From Aequorivita viscosa (GTDB taxonomy: Bacteria; Bacteroidota; Bacteroidia; Flavobacteriales; Flavobacteriaceae): a stretch of DNA of 64,000 nucleotides. A program made the position numbers and the translations under genes. Below, piece by piece: positions 28,538-38,866 of the stretch. A model generated the notes under the pieces. The model saw only the letters and a program-made list of their open reading frames with translations. It had not been told where the DNA came from and did not search any database. Each line of letters begins with the position of its first letter. Position 1 is the stretch's first letter. The stretch lies in assembly GCF_900106795.1 (NCBI RefSeq), contig NZ_FNNS01000016.1:17396-81395 (forward strand), given 5' to 3'.

Positions 28538-30496
28538 ATGAAAAATTTTCTTACTGTATTGTTCTTGGTATTCCTTGGTGGAACCACAATTTTTTCCCAA
28601 AACAAGAAAGATGTTTTGTTAACGATAGACGGTACACCCGTTTATGCCAATGAGTTTAAAAGAGTCTATGAGAAAAACCTTGAGTTGGTTCAAGATGAAT
28701 CCCAAAAGGATATTGATGGCTACTTACAACTCTTCATAGATTATAAATTAAAAATATTTGAAGCAAAGGCCCAAGGTCTCGACGAGGGTGAAGTGTATAA
28801 AGCAGAGCTCACCAAGTACCGTGATCAACTTTCACGCAATTATCTCTTCGAAAATAAATTCACAGAAGACTTAGCAAAAGAAGCATACGATAGGGGTAAA
28901 GAAGAAATTAACGCCAATCACATTTTGATTAAGGTGAGTTATGAAGCTACGCCACAAGATACCCTTGCGGCATATAATAAAATTAAGTCTATTCGTGAAA
29001 AAGCTTTAAAAAATGGAGCCGATTTTGAACAATTAGCAAAAGAAAACTCAGAAGAGCCTAATGCAAAAAGTTCTGGTGGTAAATTGGGATATTTTTCTGT
29101 TTTCAATATGGTCTATCCATTTGAAACCGCAGCCTACAACACAAAAGTAGGTGCAGTTTCTGAAATTGTACGCACGAACTTCGGATATCATATAATTAAA
29201 GTGAACGACCGTCGCGAAAGACTTCCAAAAGTAGCAGTTTCGCATATTATGATTTCGGATAAAAAAGGCGCTAAAACGTTTGATCCTAAAGAGCGTATTA
29301 ACGAAATTTCTACAATGTTAAAGCAAGGACAATCTTTCGAGAACCTCGCTAAAGAATATTCAGACGATAAAAACTCAGGAGTAAAAGGAGGGGCTTTAAA
29401 ACCATTTACTAAAGGAGAACTTCGCGCCCCAGAATTTGAAGAAGTAGCATATCAATTGAAGAATATAGGAGACATTAGTGAGCCTGTAAAAACAGATTTT
29501 GGATGGCATATTATTCGCCTAGATGAAATTGTAGCAGATCCAACCTTTGAAGAACAAAGAGTTCAGTTAGAGAAAAAAGTAAAACAAGGAGATCGTGGTA
29601 AAGTTGTTATAAATGCGGTTAACAACAAAATAAAAGAAATATACGGTTTTAAAAAAGTAGAAAGTTATTTACCTTTTTTCGATACCTATGTAACAGATAG
29701 TGTACTTTCAAGAAAATGGAAAAAAGAGCCTATTGCCGCTGCACAAAACAAAACACTTTTTACCATTGGAAATAAAGCTGTTAAGTATTCAGACTTCGCT
29801 TCCTATATAGAAGAAAGACAAGGAACAACAATGCCTTTTAAAGACAAAGAGAAGCTGCTAATTGGAATGTACGATGAGCTTGAAACAAATGAATTAAAAG
29901 AGTACTTTAGAGACCAATTAGAAATTGAAAATGAAGAATATGCCGCTATTTTAGGTGAATACCGTGACGGTCTACTCATTTTTGATGTAATGGATAAAAA
30001 CATTTGGAGTAAGGCCAAAAATGATACAATCGGGTTACAGAACTTCTATAATAAAAGCAAGGAAAATTACCGATGGAAAAAAAGATTAGATGTTGATATT
30101 TTTTCAGCTACATCACAAATTTATGCGCAGCGCGTTCAAAAAATGATTCAAGAAGGAATGGCTCCTGAAGATATTAAAACAGAACTTAACCCAGACGGGT
30201 CGGTAAACGTATTGCTTACTCAAGGTGTGTTTGAAATAGGCGAAAAAGAACTTCCAGAGAATCTTGATATCAAAAAAGGCGTTTCTTCTGTTTATCCAAG
30301 TAATGATTCATTTACAGTGGTAAACGTTAAAGAAATACTTCCTGAGAGCATCAAAGATCTTGAAGATGTTAAAGGAAGGGTTATTAGTAATTACCAAAAT
30401 GAATTAGAAACTACGTGGATGAATGAGCTTCACGCCAAGTATAAGGTTGAAGTAAATAGCAAAACACTTAGAAAGTTGAAAAGAAGATTGAAGTGA
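28538..30496 (+). CDS. Periplasmic peptidyl-prolyl isomerase with two PpiC/parvulin domains
   Basis: 652 residues from the ATG at 28538, which starts a signal peptide (LVFLGGTTIFSQ). An N-terminal SurA-like helical region is followed by two parvulin domains: the first with NANHILIKVS and FGYHIIKVNDRR, the second with VSHIMISDKK and FGWHIIRLDE. A long C-terminal helical part follows. Probable folding factor for outer-membrane proteins. It overlaps the next gene by four bases (GTGA), so translation is coupled. Confidence 0.9.
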   Translation: MKNFLTVLFLVFLGGTTIFSQNKKDVLLTIDGTPVYANEFKRVYEKNLELVQDESQKDIDGYLQLFIDYKLKIFEAKAQGLDEGEVYKAELTKYRDQLSRNYLFENKFTEDLAKEAYDRGKEEINANHILIKVSYEATPQDTLAAYNKIKSIREKALKNGADFEQLAKENSEEPNAKSSGGKLGYFSVFNMVYPFETAAYNTKVGAVSEIVRTNFGYHIIKVNDRRERLPKVAVSHIMISDKKGAKTFDPKERINEISTMLKQGQSFENLAKEYSDDKNSGVKGGALKPFTKGELRAPEFEEVAYQLKNIGDISEPVKTDFGWHIIRLDEIVADPTFEEQRVQLEKKVKQGDRGKVVINAVNNKIKEIYGFKKVESYLPFFDTYVTDSVLSRKWKKEPIAAAQNKTLFTIGNKAVKYSDFASYIEERQGTTMPFKDKEKLLIGMYDELETNELKEYFRDQLEIENEEYAAILGEYRDGLLIFDVMDKNIWSKAKNDTIGLQNFYNKSKENYRWKKRLDVDIFSATSQIYAQRVQKMIQEGMAPEDIKTELNPDGSVNVLLTQGVFEIGEKELPENLDIKKGVSSVYPSNDSFTVVNVKEILPESIKDLEDVKGRVISNYQNELETTWMNELHAKYKVEVNSKTLRKLKRRLK

Positions 30497-31350
30497 GATT
30501 AACGTGGCTTTACATAGCGGTAGCGAGCCTATTGGTGTCGTCTTGTGGGTATTTTGAACAAGAACCGAAAGAGGGAATAGTTGCTCGAGTACACGATGAT
30601 TACTTATATGTATCCGATATTCAAGCTTTAATTTCAGAAAACACAACGCCAGAGGATAGTACACTTATCGTCAACAATTATATTACGCGCTGGGCTACTC
30701 AAAAATTATTGATAGGTCAGGCCAAAATCAACCTTACCAGCGATAAATTAGGAAGGTTTGACAAGTTGGTCGAAGAATACAAAAACGACTTACTTACAGG
30801 TGCATATAAAAATGTAATAGTTGGGCAACAATTGGATAGCACAATTACCGAAAGTGAATTTGAAAGCTATTACCAAGAAAATAAAGAGAACTTTAAGCTG
30901 AACTATATGCTTCTTAAAATGAGGTTTGTTCAGCTGCCGAAGAGCTATGAAGGCTTTGAGACTATAAAAGAAAAGTTTGTGCGTTACGACCAAAAAGATA
31001 AAGAGTTTCTTAGTGATCGCAATCTGCAATTTGCATCCTCAAATTTGAACGATTCTGTTTGGATTAAAAAGGAAGTTCTATTTGAGACGATTCCCATATT
31101 GAGATCAGCAAAAGATGAAGTGTTAAAGAAATCAAATTTCACACAATTGCAAGATTCAATAGGAGTATATTTGGTGAAAATTGAAGATATCCTAAACCAA
31201 AATGAAATTGCGCCTCTTTCTTATATTAAGCCTACTTTGAGACAGATAATACTCAATAAGCGAAAGCTTGAACTTATTAGAAAACTTGAAACAGATATTA
31301 CAAGAGATGCCATTGAACACAATAAATTTGAAATTTACAACAATGAATAA
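30493..31350 (+). CDS. SurA-like lipoprotein lacking an obvious parvulin domain
   Basis: 285 residues starting with GTG that overlaps the previous stop (GTGA). Lipobox VSSC near residue 17. The N-terminal part (VARVHDDYLYVSDIQALI, then YITRWATQKLLIGQAK) resembles the chaperone module of SurA or PrsA, but I see no parvulin motif (FGYH/FGWH). It may be a chaperone-only subunit working with the two isomerases on each side. The stop overlaps the start of the next gene by eight bases. Confidence 0.8.
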   Translation: MRLTWLYIAVASLLVSSCGYFEQEPKEGIVARVHDDYLYVSDIQALISENTTPEDSTLIVNNYITRWATQKLLIGQAKINLTSDKLGRFDKLVEEYKNDLLTGAYKNVIVGQQLDSTITESEFESYYQENKENFKLNYMLLKMRFVQLPKSYEGFETIKEKFVRYDQKDKEFLSDRNLQFASSNLNDSVWIKKEVLFETIPILRSAKDEVLKKSNFTQLQDSIGVYLVKIEDILNQNEIAPLSYIKPTLRQIILNKRKLELIRKLETDITRDAIEHNKFEIYNNE

Positions 31351-32782
31351 ATTTTCCCTGTTACTACTTCTATCCACCTGTATTTTACAGGCACAGAATG
31401 TAGTAGTTCCTGATAGTACCGGAGTAGTAAAGAGCAGTGATGCTATTACGGTTCCTGCAAAAAACGTTGCTAACGACACCTTAAAACCTTTTGAGCGCTT
31501 TAAAGCTGAGGGGATTAACGCAGTGGTTGGCGAATACGTTATACTCGATTCCGATATAGATAAAGGATATCTTGAAATGCAATCTCAGGGAATTTCAGTA
31601 GAAGGTATTTCTCGTTGTCGACTTTTAGGAAAACTAATGGAAGACAAACTATATGCACACCAAGCAAAACAAGATAGCTTGATGGTTTCAGAAGCTGAAA
31701 TTAATTCACGAACAGATCAGCAACTTCAATATATGGCTAGTGAGTTGGGAAGTGAAGAGAAAGTAGCACAATATTACCGAAAAGACAATATTGCCGATCT
31801 TCGACAAGAGCTTTATGATGCCAATAAAATCAATGCGTTGGCTACGAAGATGCAGCAAAAAATTATAGATAAAATGGAGGTTACGCCAGAAGAGGTTCGT
31901 AGTTTTTTCTATTCCATACCAGAAGATGAACGTCCCGTTTTTGGAGCCGAAATTGAGGTCGCGCAAATTGTAATTGAACCAGAAATTTCGCAAAAAGCAA
32001 TAGACGATGCCGTTGCCAAATTAAATGAAATGAGAGCAGACATTATAGACAATGGGGCAAGCTTTTCAACCAAAGCTGTGCTGTATTCTAAAGATCCTGG
32101 TACCGCAAGTAAAGGAGGTCTCATTACTGGAATTAAGCGCGATTCCCCTCTTGCCAAGGAATTTATGGATCAGACTTTTTCTCTTTTAGAAGGAGAAGTA
32201 AGTGAGCCTTTTGAAACAGATTTTGGCTGGCACATACTTTACGTTGAAAAAATTAGAGGGCAAGAAGTAGATGTTCGACACATTCTTGCATTTCCAGAAG
32301 TTTCACAAGAAGCAATAGAAGCAGCTCAAAACAAAATTGAAGATATTAGAAAACAAATTGTTGCAGGCGAAATTACTTTTGCTGAAGCAGCACGAAAATA
32401 CTCCGAAGACAAAGAAACTAGAAATAATGGAGGTCAAATTGTGAATCCACTTACGTTTGATACTAAGTTTGATCTAACCAAAATGGACCCGACCTTTAGT
32501 GCACAAGTGTATAACCTAAAAGAAGGAGATGTTTCTAAAGTTATTACCGATCGAGACCGTACGGGTAAAGGATTGCTGAAAATTTACACTGTAACAAGAC
32601 GTTACCCTGAACACAACGCCGATTATGTTGAAGATTACGAACGTATTAAACAACTTGCTCTTCGCGAAAAACAAATTAAAGAAATTAATAAGTGGCAGGA
32701 TGAGGTCATCGTAAAAACTTATGTTCACGTTAATGACGATTATCAAGATTGTGATTTTGCTGCAAATTGGTTGAAAAAATAA
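31343..32782 (+). CDS. surA: SurA-type peptidyl-prolyl isomerase
   Basis: 479 residues from the ATG at 31343, beginning a signal peptide (LLLLLSTCILQAQ). The N-terminal chaperone domain (AEGINAVVGEYVILDSDIDK) is followed by two parvulin domains: AEIEVAQIVIEP to FGWHILYVEK and VDVRHILAFPEV to the end. Standard SurA layout. It helps outer-membrane protein folding in the periplasm. Third gene in the operon; MoxR follows after 16 bp. Confidence 0.9.
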   Translation: MNKFSLLLLLSTCILQAQNVVVPDSTGVVKSSDAITVPAKNVANDTLKPFERFKAEGINAVVGEYVILDSDIDKGYLEMQSQGISVEGISRCRLLGKLMEDKLYAHQAKQDSLMVSEAEINSRTDQQLQYMASELGSEEKVAQYYRKDNIADLRQELYDANKINALATKMQQKIIDKMEVTPEEVRSFFYSIPEDERPVFGAEIEVAQIVIEPEISQKAIDDAVAKLNEMRADIIDNGASFSTKAVLYSKDPGTASKGGLITGIKRDSPLAKEFMDQTFSLLEGEVSEPFETDFGWHILYVEKIRGQEVDVRHILAFPEVSQEAIEAAQNKIEDIRKQIVAGEITFAEAARKYSEDKETRNNGGQIVNPLTFDTKFDLTKMDPTFSAQVYNLKEGDVSKVITDRDRTGKGLLKIYTVTRRYPEHNADYVEDYERIKQLALREKQIKEINKWQDEVIVKTYVHVNDDYQDCDFAANWLKK

Positions 32783-32798
32783 TATTGAAATTAAAGAT

Positions 32799-33752
32799 AT
32801 GTCAGACGTAACAGCGGTTTCGCAACTTGTTTCCAAATATAATGCACTTCGAACCGAGATAAAAAAGGTTATCGTTGGCCAAGATGAGGTAGTAGAGCAG
32901 GTTTTACTAGCTATATTTTCCGGGGGTCACGCCCTTTTAATTGGGGTTCCTGGTCTTGCAAAAACACTATTGGTAAACACTGTGGCGCAGGCGTTAGGAT
33001 TAGAATTTAAAAGAATTCAGTTTACTCCTGACTTAATGCCAAGTGATATTTTAGGTTCTGAAATTCTCGATAAAAACAGAGAGTTTAAATTTATTAAAGG
33101 ACCCATTTTCGCAAACATTATTCTTGCAGATGAGATTAACCGTACGCCACCTAAAACCCAAGCAGCATTACTTGAAGCTATGCAAGAGCGATCGATTACT
33201 GTCTCTGGGCATCACTATAAATTAGACTTACCATATTTTGTGCTGGCTACGCAAAACCCCATCGAGCAGGAAGGAACTTATCCGTTGCCCGAAGCGCAGT
33301 TGGACAGATTTATGTTTGCCATTAACTTAGACTATCCTACATTTTTAGAAGAAGTTGAAGTTGTAAAAATGACAACGGCTGGAACAAATGAAAAAGTAAC
33401 TCCTTTATTTAATAGTGAAGAAATTATTGGCTTTCAGCAGTTAATTAGACGCATTCCAGTAGCAGACAATGTTATTGAATATGCGGTAGGTCTTGTGGGG
33501 AAAACACGACCAAACAGTCCTACAGCGCCTGAAATTGTTAAAAACTATGTCGATTGGGGAGCCGGGCCAAGAGCTTCTCAAAACCTGATTTTAGCTGCCA
33601 AAACCAACGCAGTGCTTAATGGAAAATTCTCTCCAGACATCGAGGATGTTCAAAAAACAGCAATCGGAATATTACGACACCGTTTGATTAAAAATTACAA
33701 AGCTGAAGCAGAAGGGCTGAGTATTGAAAAAATTATTCAGAGTCTGTTTTAA
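32799..33752 (+). CDS. MoxR family AAA ATPase
   Basis: 317 residues. Walker A GVPGLAKT at 49-56, Walker B IILADEINR, sensor region LATQNPIEQEGTYPLPEAQLDRF. MoxR ATPases act as chaperones that mature or insert metal into protein complexes, often with a DUF58/VWA partner; no such partner follows here. Probably cotranscribed with surA (16-bp gap). Confidence 0.93.
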   Translation: MSDVTAVSQLVSKYNALRTEIKKVIVGQDEVVEQVLLAIFSGGHALLIGVPGLAKTLLVNTVAQALGLEFKRIQFTPDLMPSDILGSEILDKNREFKFIKGPIFANIILADEINRTPPKTQAALLEAMQERSITVSGHHYKLDLPYFVLATQNPIEQEGTYPLPEAQLDRFMFAINLDYPTFLEEVEVVKMTTAGTNEKVTPLFNSEEIIGFQQLIRRIPVADNVIEYAVGLVGKTRPNSPTAPEIVKNYVDWGAGPRASQNLILAAKTNAVLNGKFSPDIEDVQKTAIGILRHRLIKNYKAEAEGLSIEKIIQSLF

Positions 33753-33992
33753 CTATGTCGTTTTATAACTGCCAATTCAATTCAATTCAATTCTTTTCTT
33801 CATTTTTATTCAATCGTGAATAGTGTTGGGTAAGTAGTTAACTTCTAAATAGATTCTATCAAGAAATTCTATAAATCTGAATTGTGAATTTCATATTTTA
33901 AACAGCTTCTTCTTATGGTTTGTTTATTAAATATTAGCTTAATTGATTATTTAATAAATATATCGCAGTCAAAGAGTCCTTCTGTTAAATAC
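33753..33992. other. Non-coding stretch before the aconitase promoter
   Basis: No gene seen. Short direct repeats TTCAATTCAATTC occur near 33776-33792. The aconitase promoter follows at 33993-34023. Confidence 0.5.
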
Positions 33993-34023
33993 TTTTGAAT
34001 TATATCAAAATTTTGTATTTTTG
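33993..34023 (+). promoter_or_regulatory. Promoter of aconitase
   Basis: TTTTG (33993-33997), 18 bp, TATTTTTG (34016-34023), close to the Bacteroidetes consensus. A leader of about 28 bases follows. Confidence 0.6.
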
Positions 34024-34057
34024 CAGAACTTTCAAAAATCTTAAAAACTTACATTAT

Positions 34058-36322
34058 ATGGCATTTGATATAGACATGATTAAAGAGGTGTATTCTCAAA
34101 TGGCTGAGCGTGTGGATAAGGCACGCGAGCTAGTTGGAAAGCCCTTAACTCTTTCAGAAAAAATACTTTATTCTCACCTGTGGGACGGAACTCCTAATAA
34201 ATCGTTTGAACGCGGAAAGGATTATGTCGACTTTGCTCCCGATCGTATCGCTTGTCAGGATGCAACAGCTCAAATGGCCTTGCTTCAGTTTATGCAAGCA
34301 GGAAAAAAGACAGTTGCTGTTCCAACTACAGTTCACTGCGATCACTTAATTCAGGCAAAACAAGGCGCTGCGAAAGACTTAATGCGTGCCAATGAAACGA
34401 GTAATGAGGTTTTTGACTTCCTAGAATCTGTTTCAAATAAATACGGAATAGGATTTTGGAGACCAGGGGCTGGAATTATCCACCAAGTAGTTCTTGAAAA
34501 CTACGCTTTCCCAGGAGGAATGATGATTGGTACCGATAGTCATACTGTAAATGCTGGTGGATTAGGAATGGTGGCCATTGGAGTAGGAGGTGCAGATGCG
34601 GTTGATGTAATGGCGGGTATGCCTTGGGAATTAAAATTTCCGAAGCTAATCGGTGTGAAATTAACTGGTAAATTGAATGGCTGGACAGCGTCTAAAGATG
34701 TTATCTTGAAAGTGGCTGGAATCCTTACAGTAAAAGGAGGAACAGGAGCTATCGTTGAATATTTTGGACCTGGAGCAAAAAACCTTTCTTGCACAGGAAA
34801 AGGAACCATTTGTAATATGGGAGCCGAAATTGGGGCAACCACCTCAACCTTTGGATATGACGATTCTATGGAACGCTTTTTAAGAGCTACCGATAGACAC
34901 GAAATTGCTGACGAAGCAAATAAAATCCGTGAATACTTAACTGGAGATGATGAAGTATATGAAAATCCAGAAAAATATTTCGACCAAGTAATTGAAATCG
35001 ATTTATCAACACTTCGCCCACACTTAAATGGGCCGTTTACACCAGATTTAGCAACTGAAGTTGGTGATTTAGGCGAAAAAGCTAGAAAAAATGACTGGCC
35101 TCTTAAAGTTGATTGGGGCTTGATAGGTTCTTGTACAAACTCGTCTTACGAAGATTTGTCTAGAGCGGCTTCTATCGCACAACAAGCAATTGATAAAAAT
35201 TTAAAGTCGAAAAGTGACTTCGGAATTAATCCAGGTTCAGAACAAATTCGTTTTACTGCTGAACGCGACGGACTTTTAGATGTTTTTGAAAATCTTGGCG
35301 CTACAATATTTACAAACGCTTGTGGACCTTGTATTGGACAATGGGACAGAAGTGATAGAAAAGGAGATGAGAAGAATACAATTGTACATTCCTTTAACAG
35401 AAACTTTTCAAAACGTGCCGATGGTAACCCAAACACCCACGCATTCGTAGGTTCACCAGAAATGGTTGCAGCAATTGCAATTTCAGGTCGTTTGGACTTT
35501 GACCCGATGAACGACACACTTATTAACGAAGATGGCCAAGAAGTAAAACTTGACGAACCAGTTGGGCTTGAATTGCCTCCAAAAGGTTTTGCCGTTGATG
35601 ATAACGGATATTTAGCACCTACGGCAGACGGAAGCGCTGTGGAAGTTAAAGTTGCTCCAGATAGCGAGCGTCTTCAGTTATTAGAGCCTTTTGTGCCGAT
35701 TAAAGACTCGGAATTACAAGGAGTGAAGTTGTTGATTAAAGCATTCGGAAAATGTACAACAGACCATATTTCTATGGCTGGTCCTTGGTTGCGTTACAGA
35801 GGGCACTTAGATAATATTGCAAACAACACCTTAATTGGTGCTGTGAACGCTTTCAATAAGCAAACAAATTTTGTTAAAAATCAACTCACTGGAGAGTATG
35901 GCGGAGTTCCAAACGTTCAAAGAGAATACAAGGCTAATGGTATAAAAACCATTGTTGTTGGTGACCATAATTACGGTGAAGGTTCTTCTAGGGAACACGC
36001 TGCAATGCAGCCTAGATTTTTAGGTGTAGCTGCTGTTTTAGTGAAATCGTTTGCAAGAATTCACGAAACAAACTTGAAAAAACAAGGAATGTTAGGGTTA
36101 ACATTTGCTAATGAAGCAGATTACGATTTAATCCAAGAAGATGATACTTTCAACTTTGTTGATATAGCTGACTTTGCACCAAACAAGCCGTTAACAATTG
36201 AGATCGTCCACGCTGATGGTAGTAAAGACACTATTAAAGCAAACCATACCTATAATGATGCTCAGATTAAATGGTATCACGAAGGTTCCGCTTTAAACTT
36301 AATTAAAAAGCAAAACGCTTAA
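34058..36322 (+). CDS. acn: Aconitate hydratase
   Basis: 754 residues from the ATG at 34058; the frame is open upstream but that part carries the -7 box. 4Fe-4S ligands are at Cys359 ([10 protein letters not shown]) and Cys422/Cys425 ([12 protein letters not shown]). Substrate motifs [11 protein letters not shown] and [14 protein letters not shown] are intact. Length and motifs fit the mitochondrial-type aconitase of Bacteroidetes. It interconverts citrate and isocitrate in the TCA cycle in the cytosol. Single gene with terminator. Confidence 0.96.
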   Translation: MAFDIDMIKEVYSQMAERVDKARELVGKPLTLSEKILYSHLWDGTPNKSFERGKDYVDFAPDRIACQDATAQMALLQFMQAGKKTVAVPTTVHCDHLIQAKQGAAKDLMRANETSNEVFDFLESVSNKYGIGFWRPGAGIIHQVVLENYAFPGGMMIGTDSHTVNAGGLGMVAIGVGGADAVDVMAGMPWELKFPKLIGVKLTGKLNGWTASKDVILKVAGILTVKGGTGAIVEYFGPGAKNLSCTGKGTICNMGAEIGATTSTFGYDDSMERFLRATDRHEIADEANKIREYLTGDDEVYENPEKYFDQVIEIDLSTLRPHLNGPFTPDLATEVGDLGEKARKNDWPLKVDWGLIGSCTNSSYEDLSRAASIAQQAIDKNLKSKSDFGINPGSEQIRFTAERDGLLDVFENLGATIFTNACGPCIGQWDRSDRKGDEKNTIVHSFNRNFSKRADGNPNTHAFVGSPEMVAAIAISGRLDFDPMNDTLINEDGQEVKLDEPVGLELPPKGFAVDDNGYLAPTADGSAVEVKVAPDSERLQLLEPFVPIKDSELQGVKLLIKAFGKCTTDHISMAGPWLRYRGHLDNIANNTLIGAVNAFNKQTNFVKNQLTGEYGGVPNVQREYKANGIKTIVVGDHNYGEGSSREHAAMQPRFLGVAAVLVKSFARIHETNLKKQGMLGLTFANEADYDLIQEDDTFNFVDIADFAPNKPLTIEIVHADGSKDTIKANHTYNDAQIKWYHEGSALNLIKKQNA

Positions 36323-36340
36323 AATATTTTAATAGGATCT

Positions 36341-36377
36341 AAACCTCACAGCTCTCCGAGACCTGTGAGGTTTTTTT
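36341..36377 (+). terminator. Intrinsic terminator after aconitase
   Basis: Perfect 11-bp stem AAACCTCACAG / CTGTGAGGTTT followed by a T run. Same arm sequence as the palindrome at 22083-22115. Confidence 0.85.
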
Positions 36378-36390
36378 ATTTATATAAATT

Positions 36391-36954
36391 ATGGAGAAAT
36401 TTTTTAAAAAGCATTGGAGTAATATTCTCTTTGGGGTGTTAGTTGTTTTAATGATAATCCCCCAAACACGGATGCCTATTCAGGTTTTTGTACAACGCCT
36501 TATTTCTTTTTCTCCATCAGAAACTTCGGAAGAAAAACGAGAAACACTTCAGGATTACAATTGGTCACTTGTGTCCTTGAATTCAGAAGAAATCAATTTT
36601 TCACAATCTCAAGGCAAAGTTGTTGTCGTAAATTTTTGGGCTACCTGGTGTCCACCTTGTGTTGCAGAAATGCCTTCATTTCAGAAACTATACGACGCTT
36701 ATGGTTCAAACGTAGACTTTTATTTTGTTACTTCAGAGAAGCCTGATAAGGTGAATAGGTTTTTAGAAAAACACAACTACTCCCTTCCCGTATTTTTACA
36801 ATTTTTTGAAGCTCCAGAGCAGATGCAGTCAAGTGTATTGCCAACAACTTATGTTTTGTCAAAATCAGGGGAAATCGTGGTAAATGAAACAGGAGTGGCA
36901 GATTGGAATAGCAAAAAAATAAGAAGCTTATTAGATCGACTTATAGCTGAATAA
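36391..36954 (+). CDS. TlpA-like membrane-anchored thioredoxin
   Basis: 187 residues: an N-terminal membrane anchor (about residues 10-25), then a thioredoxin fold with NFWATWCPPCVAEMPSFQ (Cys87 and Cys90) and the cis-Pro region SVLPTTYVL. Likely a periplasmic thiol-disulfide reductase, for example for cytochrome c or surface protein maturation. The stop codon lies 2 bp from the stop of the convergent SET gene. Confidence 0.92.
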   Translation: MEKFFKKHWSNILFGVLVVLMIIPQTRMPIQVFVQRLISFSPSETSEEKRETLQDYNWSLVSLNSEEINFSQSQGKVVVVNFWATWCPPCVAEMPSFQKLYDAYGSNVDFYFVTSEKPDKVNRFLEKHNYSLPVFLQFFEAPEQMQSSVLPTTYVLSKSGEIVVNETGVADWNSKKIRSLLDRLIAE

Positions 36955-36956
36955 AT

Positions 36957-37541
36957 TTAGCTTGGATAATAGTTTGTTTTAATAGATTCCATTTCTTTTT
37001 TGCCCTTTGCAATTTCTTCAATTTCGTTCCAACGATCTGGAGTAAATAATACGTGTAAAGGTTGCGCTACTTCAATAATTTTCGGGAAGTTTTGAATTAA
37101 TTTTTTGTCCCAAGTTTTATAGTGCTTCAACAAATCGTCTGGGTAAACTGTTTTTCTTCGCGTTCCTTCATTTATACCTTTAAAAGGCTCGGTTACATTT
37201 AAGTATCCATAATCGTCGGTTAGCTCTTCTCCTGCTTGGATATCACGTATTGCAATTTCGAAATCGTAAGCTGTAGAAAGACAGTTGCTTTTAAAACTGT
37301 GGTTTACAAAACGTCCATAATCCCAGCATAGCACTAAGTTTCCCTTATTGTTTCGGTAGCTGTAAGTTTCTAATACTTGTTGATATATTGGTTGTAACTT
37401 TTTAACTTGGTCAGGAGTAAATTCCCTATCCAATTCATCTAAAACCCACGTAATAGTACCAGCGGGAATAAATTCCTTTGCTACAACACCATAACCAATT
37501 TCTTCGCTTATAAGTTTTAGTTCTGTTTTTGGATGTATCAT
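36957..37541 (-). CDS. SET domain-containing protein
   Basis: 194 residues. The SET pattern is visible: IGYGVVAKEFIPAGTI at the start, then GRFVNHSFKSNC (NHS motif) and AGEELTDDYGYLN. This is a lysine methyltransferase fold; the bacterial substrate is unknown. No signal peptide, so cytosolic. It lies 115 bp upstream of the end of the carotenoid cluster on the same strand but is not clearly part of it. Confidence 0.88.
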   Translation of the reverse strand: MIHPKTELKLISEEIGYGVVAKEFIPAGTITWVLDELDREFTPDQVKKLQPIYQQVLETYSYRNNKGNLVLCWDYGRFVNHSFKSNCLSTAYDFEIAIRDIQAGEELTDDYGYLNVTEPFKGINEGTRRKTVYPDDLLKHYKTWDKKLIQNFPKIIEVAQPLHVLFTPDRWNEIEEIAKGKKEMESIKTNYYPS

Positions 37542-37656
37542 TGCCTATTTTTTATACAAAAATAGTGCGAAAAACAATGTGTAATACGAGTGTAAGCTAT
37601 TGGATATTATTTATTAAAACTGTTTATTTGCCGATTTTTTCAGAAGAAAAATTTCA

Positions 37657-38358
37657 CTAGTCCTGAATTCTTTTACTGTTCCAAGATTTAAGCTTTTCCA
37701 TTAATAAAAACACAGTCAAAAGCATTGTAAGTGCGTAAATACTATCTTCAATAGGAACAGTACCGATTCGAATTCCAAGATTTTCAGCATCGTTGTACCA
37801 TACAACTTGTTCGTCTATCCAACTTCCGGTAAGAAAACCGTTTACAATAAAAAAAGGAATTAAAAGTATGGCGAAAACTGGTAGAAACTCTTTTAACAAA
37901 TCGCGTTCATTATTAAAAATCCAGGCCAATAGAATTACTGCATATCCAAAATTTACGGCGGTGTACCAACGGTTATAATTATACAATAACACCAAAATCA
38001 GTATGGTTTGTAAACTAAAATAAATGATTGACGTGGCTTTTTCTGAAAGTTTAAACTTTGGAAGTAAATTTTTAAACGAATATACAGTGAATAAGCAGGC
38101 GTAAGGAATACAAATAAAAAACAGCCATTCTTCAATGGGTAAATTCCCCAATCGTATTCCAGAAAGATATGCTTCATTAAATCCCCAGAATCCATTATGA
38201 GTAAAAATGACATCCCACGTTACAAAAAACGCCATCATAAGCAATGTTGCCGGAAAGAAATATTTCCAGAGCTTATAAAATTGAAGTTTTGGGTGAAAAC
38301 TGAACAAAAATGGAATGCTTAGCGAAGCCAAGTCCAATATAAAGTAAAGATGCCACAT
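37657..38358 (-). CDS. crtY: Lycopene beta-cyclase, fused CrtYc-CrtYd type
   Basis: 233 residues, all membrane segments, made of two related halves. Each carries the family motif: GNLPIEEWLFFI near residue 72 and GTVPIEDSIYAL near residue 204. In Actinobacteria these are two peptides (CrtYc and CrtYd); here they are fused, as in other Flavobacteria. It forms the beta-ionone rings of beta-carotene in the membrane. Three bases separate it from crtZ. Confidence 0.88.
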   Translation of the reverse strand: MWHLYFILDLASLSIPFLFSFHPKLQFYKLWKYFFPATLLMMAFFVTWDVIFTHNGFWGFNEAYLSGIRLGNLPIEEWLFFICIPYACLFTVYSFKNLLPKFKLSEKATSIIYFSLQTILILVLLYNYNRWYTAVNFGYAVILLAWIFNNERDLLKEFLPVFAILLIPFFIVNGFLTGSWIDEQVVWYNDAENLGIRIGTVPIEDSIYALTMLLTVFLLMEKLKSWNSKRIQD

Positions 38359-38361
38359 GAT

Positions 38362-38811
38362 TTATTTTTTGAAATATTTCAAAGGGGGAAGCAACATTCC
38401 GAAACATTCGCCTTTGTCTTTTCCCAAGTGTTTATGATGCATTTTATGTGCTCTTCTAATGCCGCGAGCATATCTATTATTAGCATTTCGGAATAGCTTA
38501 AAGCGCTGGTGTATAAAAATATCGTGAACGAAAAAATAAGCCAATCCGTATGCGAAGATACCCAATCCGATAGGCAATCCCGCCCAAAATTCAAAATAGC
38601 TCCATCCAATAAAACAACCGATGCTCACTAAAGCATAAAAGAGGAAGAAATAATCATTTCGCTCCCACCAACTGTTGTGGTCTTTTTTGTGGTGATCTTT
38701 GTGTAGCGACCATAGAAAGCCATGCATAATGTATTTATGGGTAAACCACGCCATGAATTCCATAAGCGAAAAGGTTGTTACAAATATTAAAATCCAAATT
38801 AGGGTAGACAT
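38362..38811 (-). CDS. crtZ: Beta-carotene hydroxylase
   Basis: 149 residues from the ATG at 38809-38811; the frame is open ten codons further. All four histidine motifs of the di-iron fatty-acid-hydroxylase fold are present: HKYIMH (His25, His30), HKDHH (37-41), HDIFIH and HKMHH. It adds 3-hydroxyl groups to beta-carotene to give zeaxanthin. No crtW ketolase is present, so zeaxanthin is the expected end product of this cluster. Confidence 0.93.
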   Translation of the reverse strand: MSTLIWILIFVTTFSLMEFMAWFTHKYIMHGFLWSLHKDHHKKDHNSWWERNDYFFLFYALVSIGCFIGWSYFEFWAGLPIGLGIFAYGLAYFFVHDIFIHQRFKLFRNANNRYARGIRRAHKMHHKHLGKDKGECFGMLLPPLKYFKK

Positions 38812-38840
38812 TTTATTATAGTTGTTAAGGCTTTGGTACA

Positions 38841-38866
38841 ATCCCGATGCAATTTATTATCGGGAT
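38841..38866. repeat. Palindrome between crtZ and crtB
   Basis: Arms ATCCCGAT / ATCGGGAT with a 10-base loop, inside a 319-bp gene-free stretch (38812-39130). That stretch also contains a GTCGGCAGACAGGC-type dispersed repeat (about 38955-38970). Confidence 0.6.
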
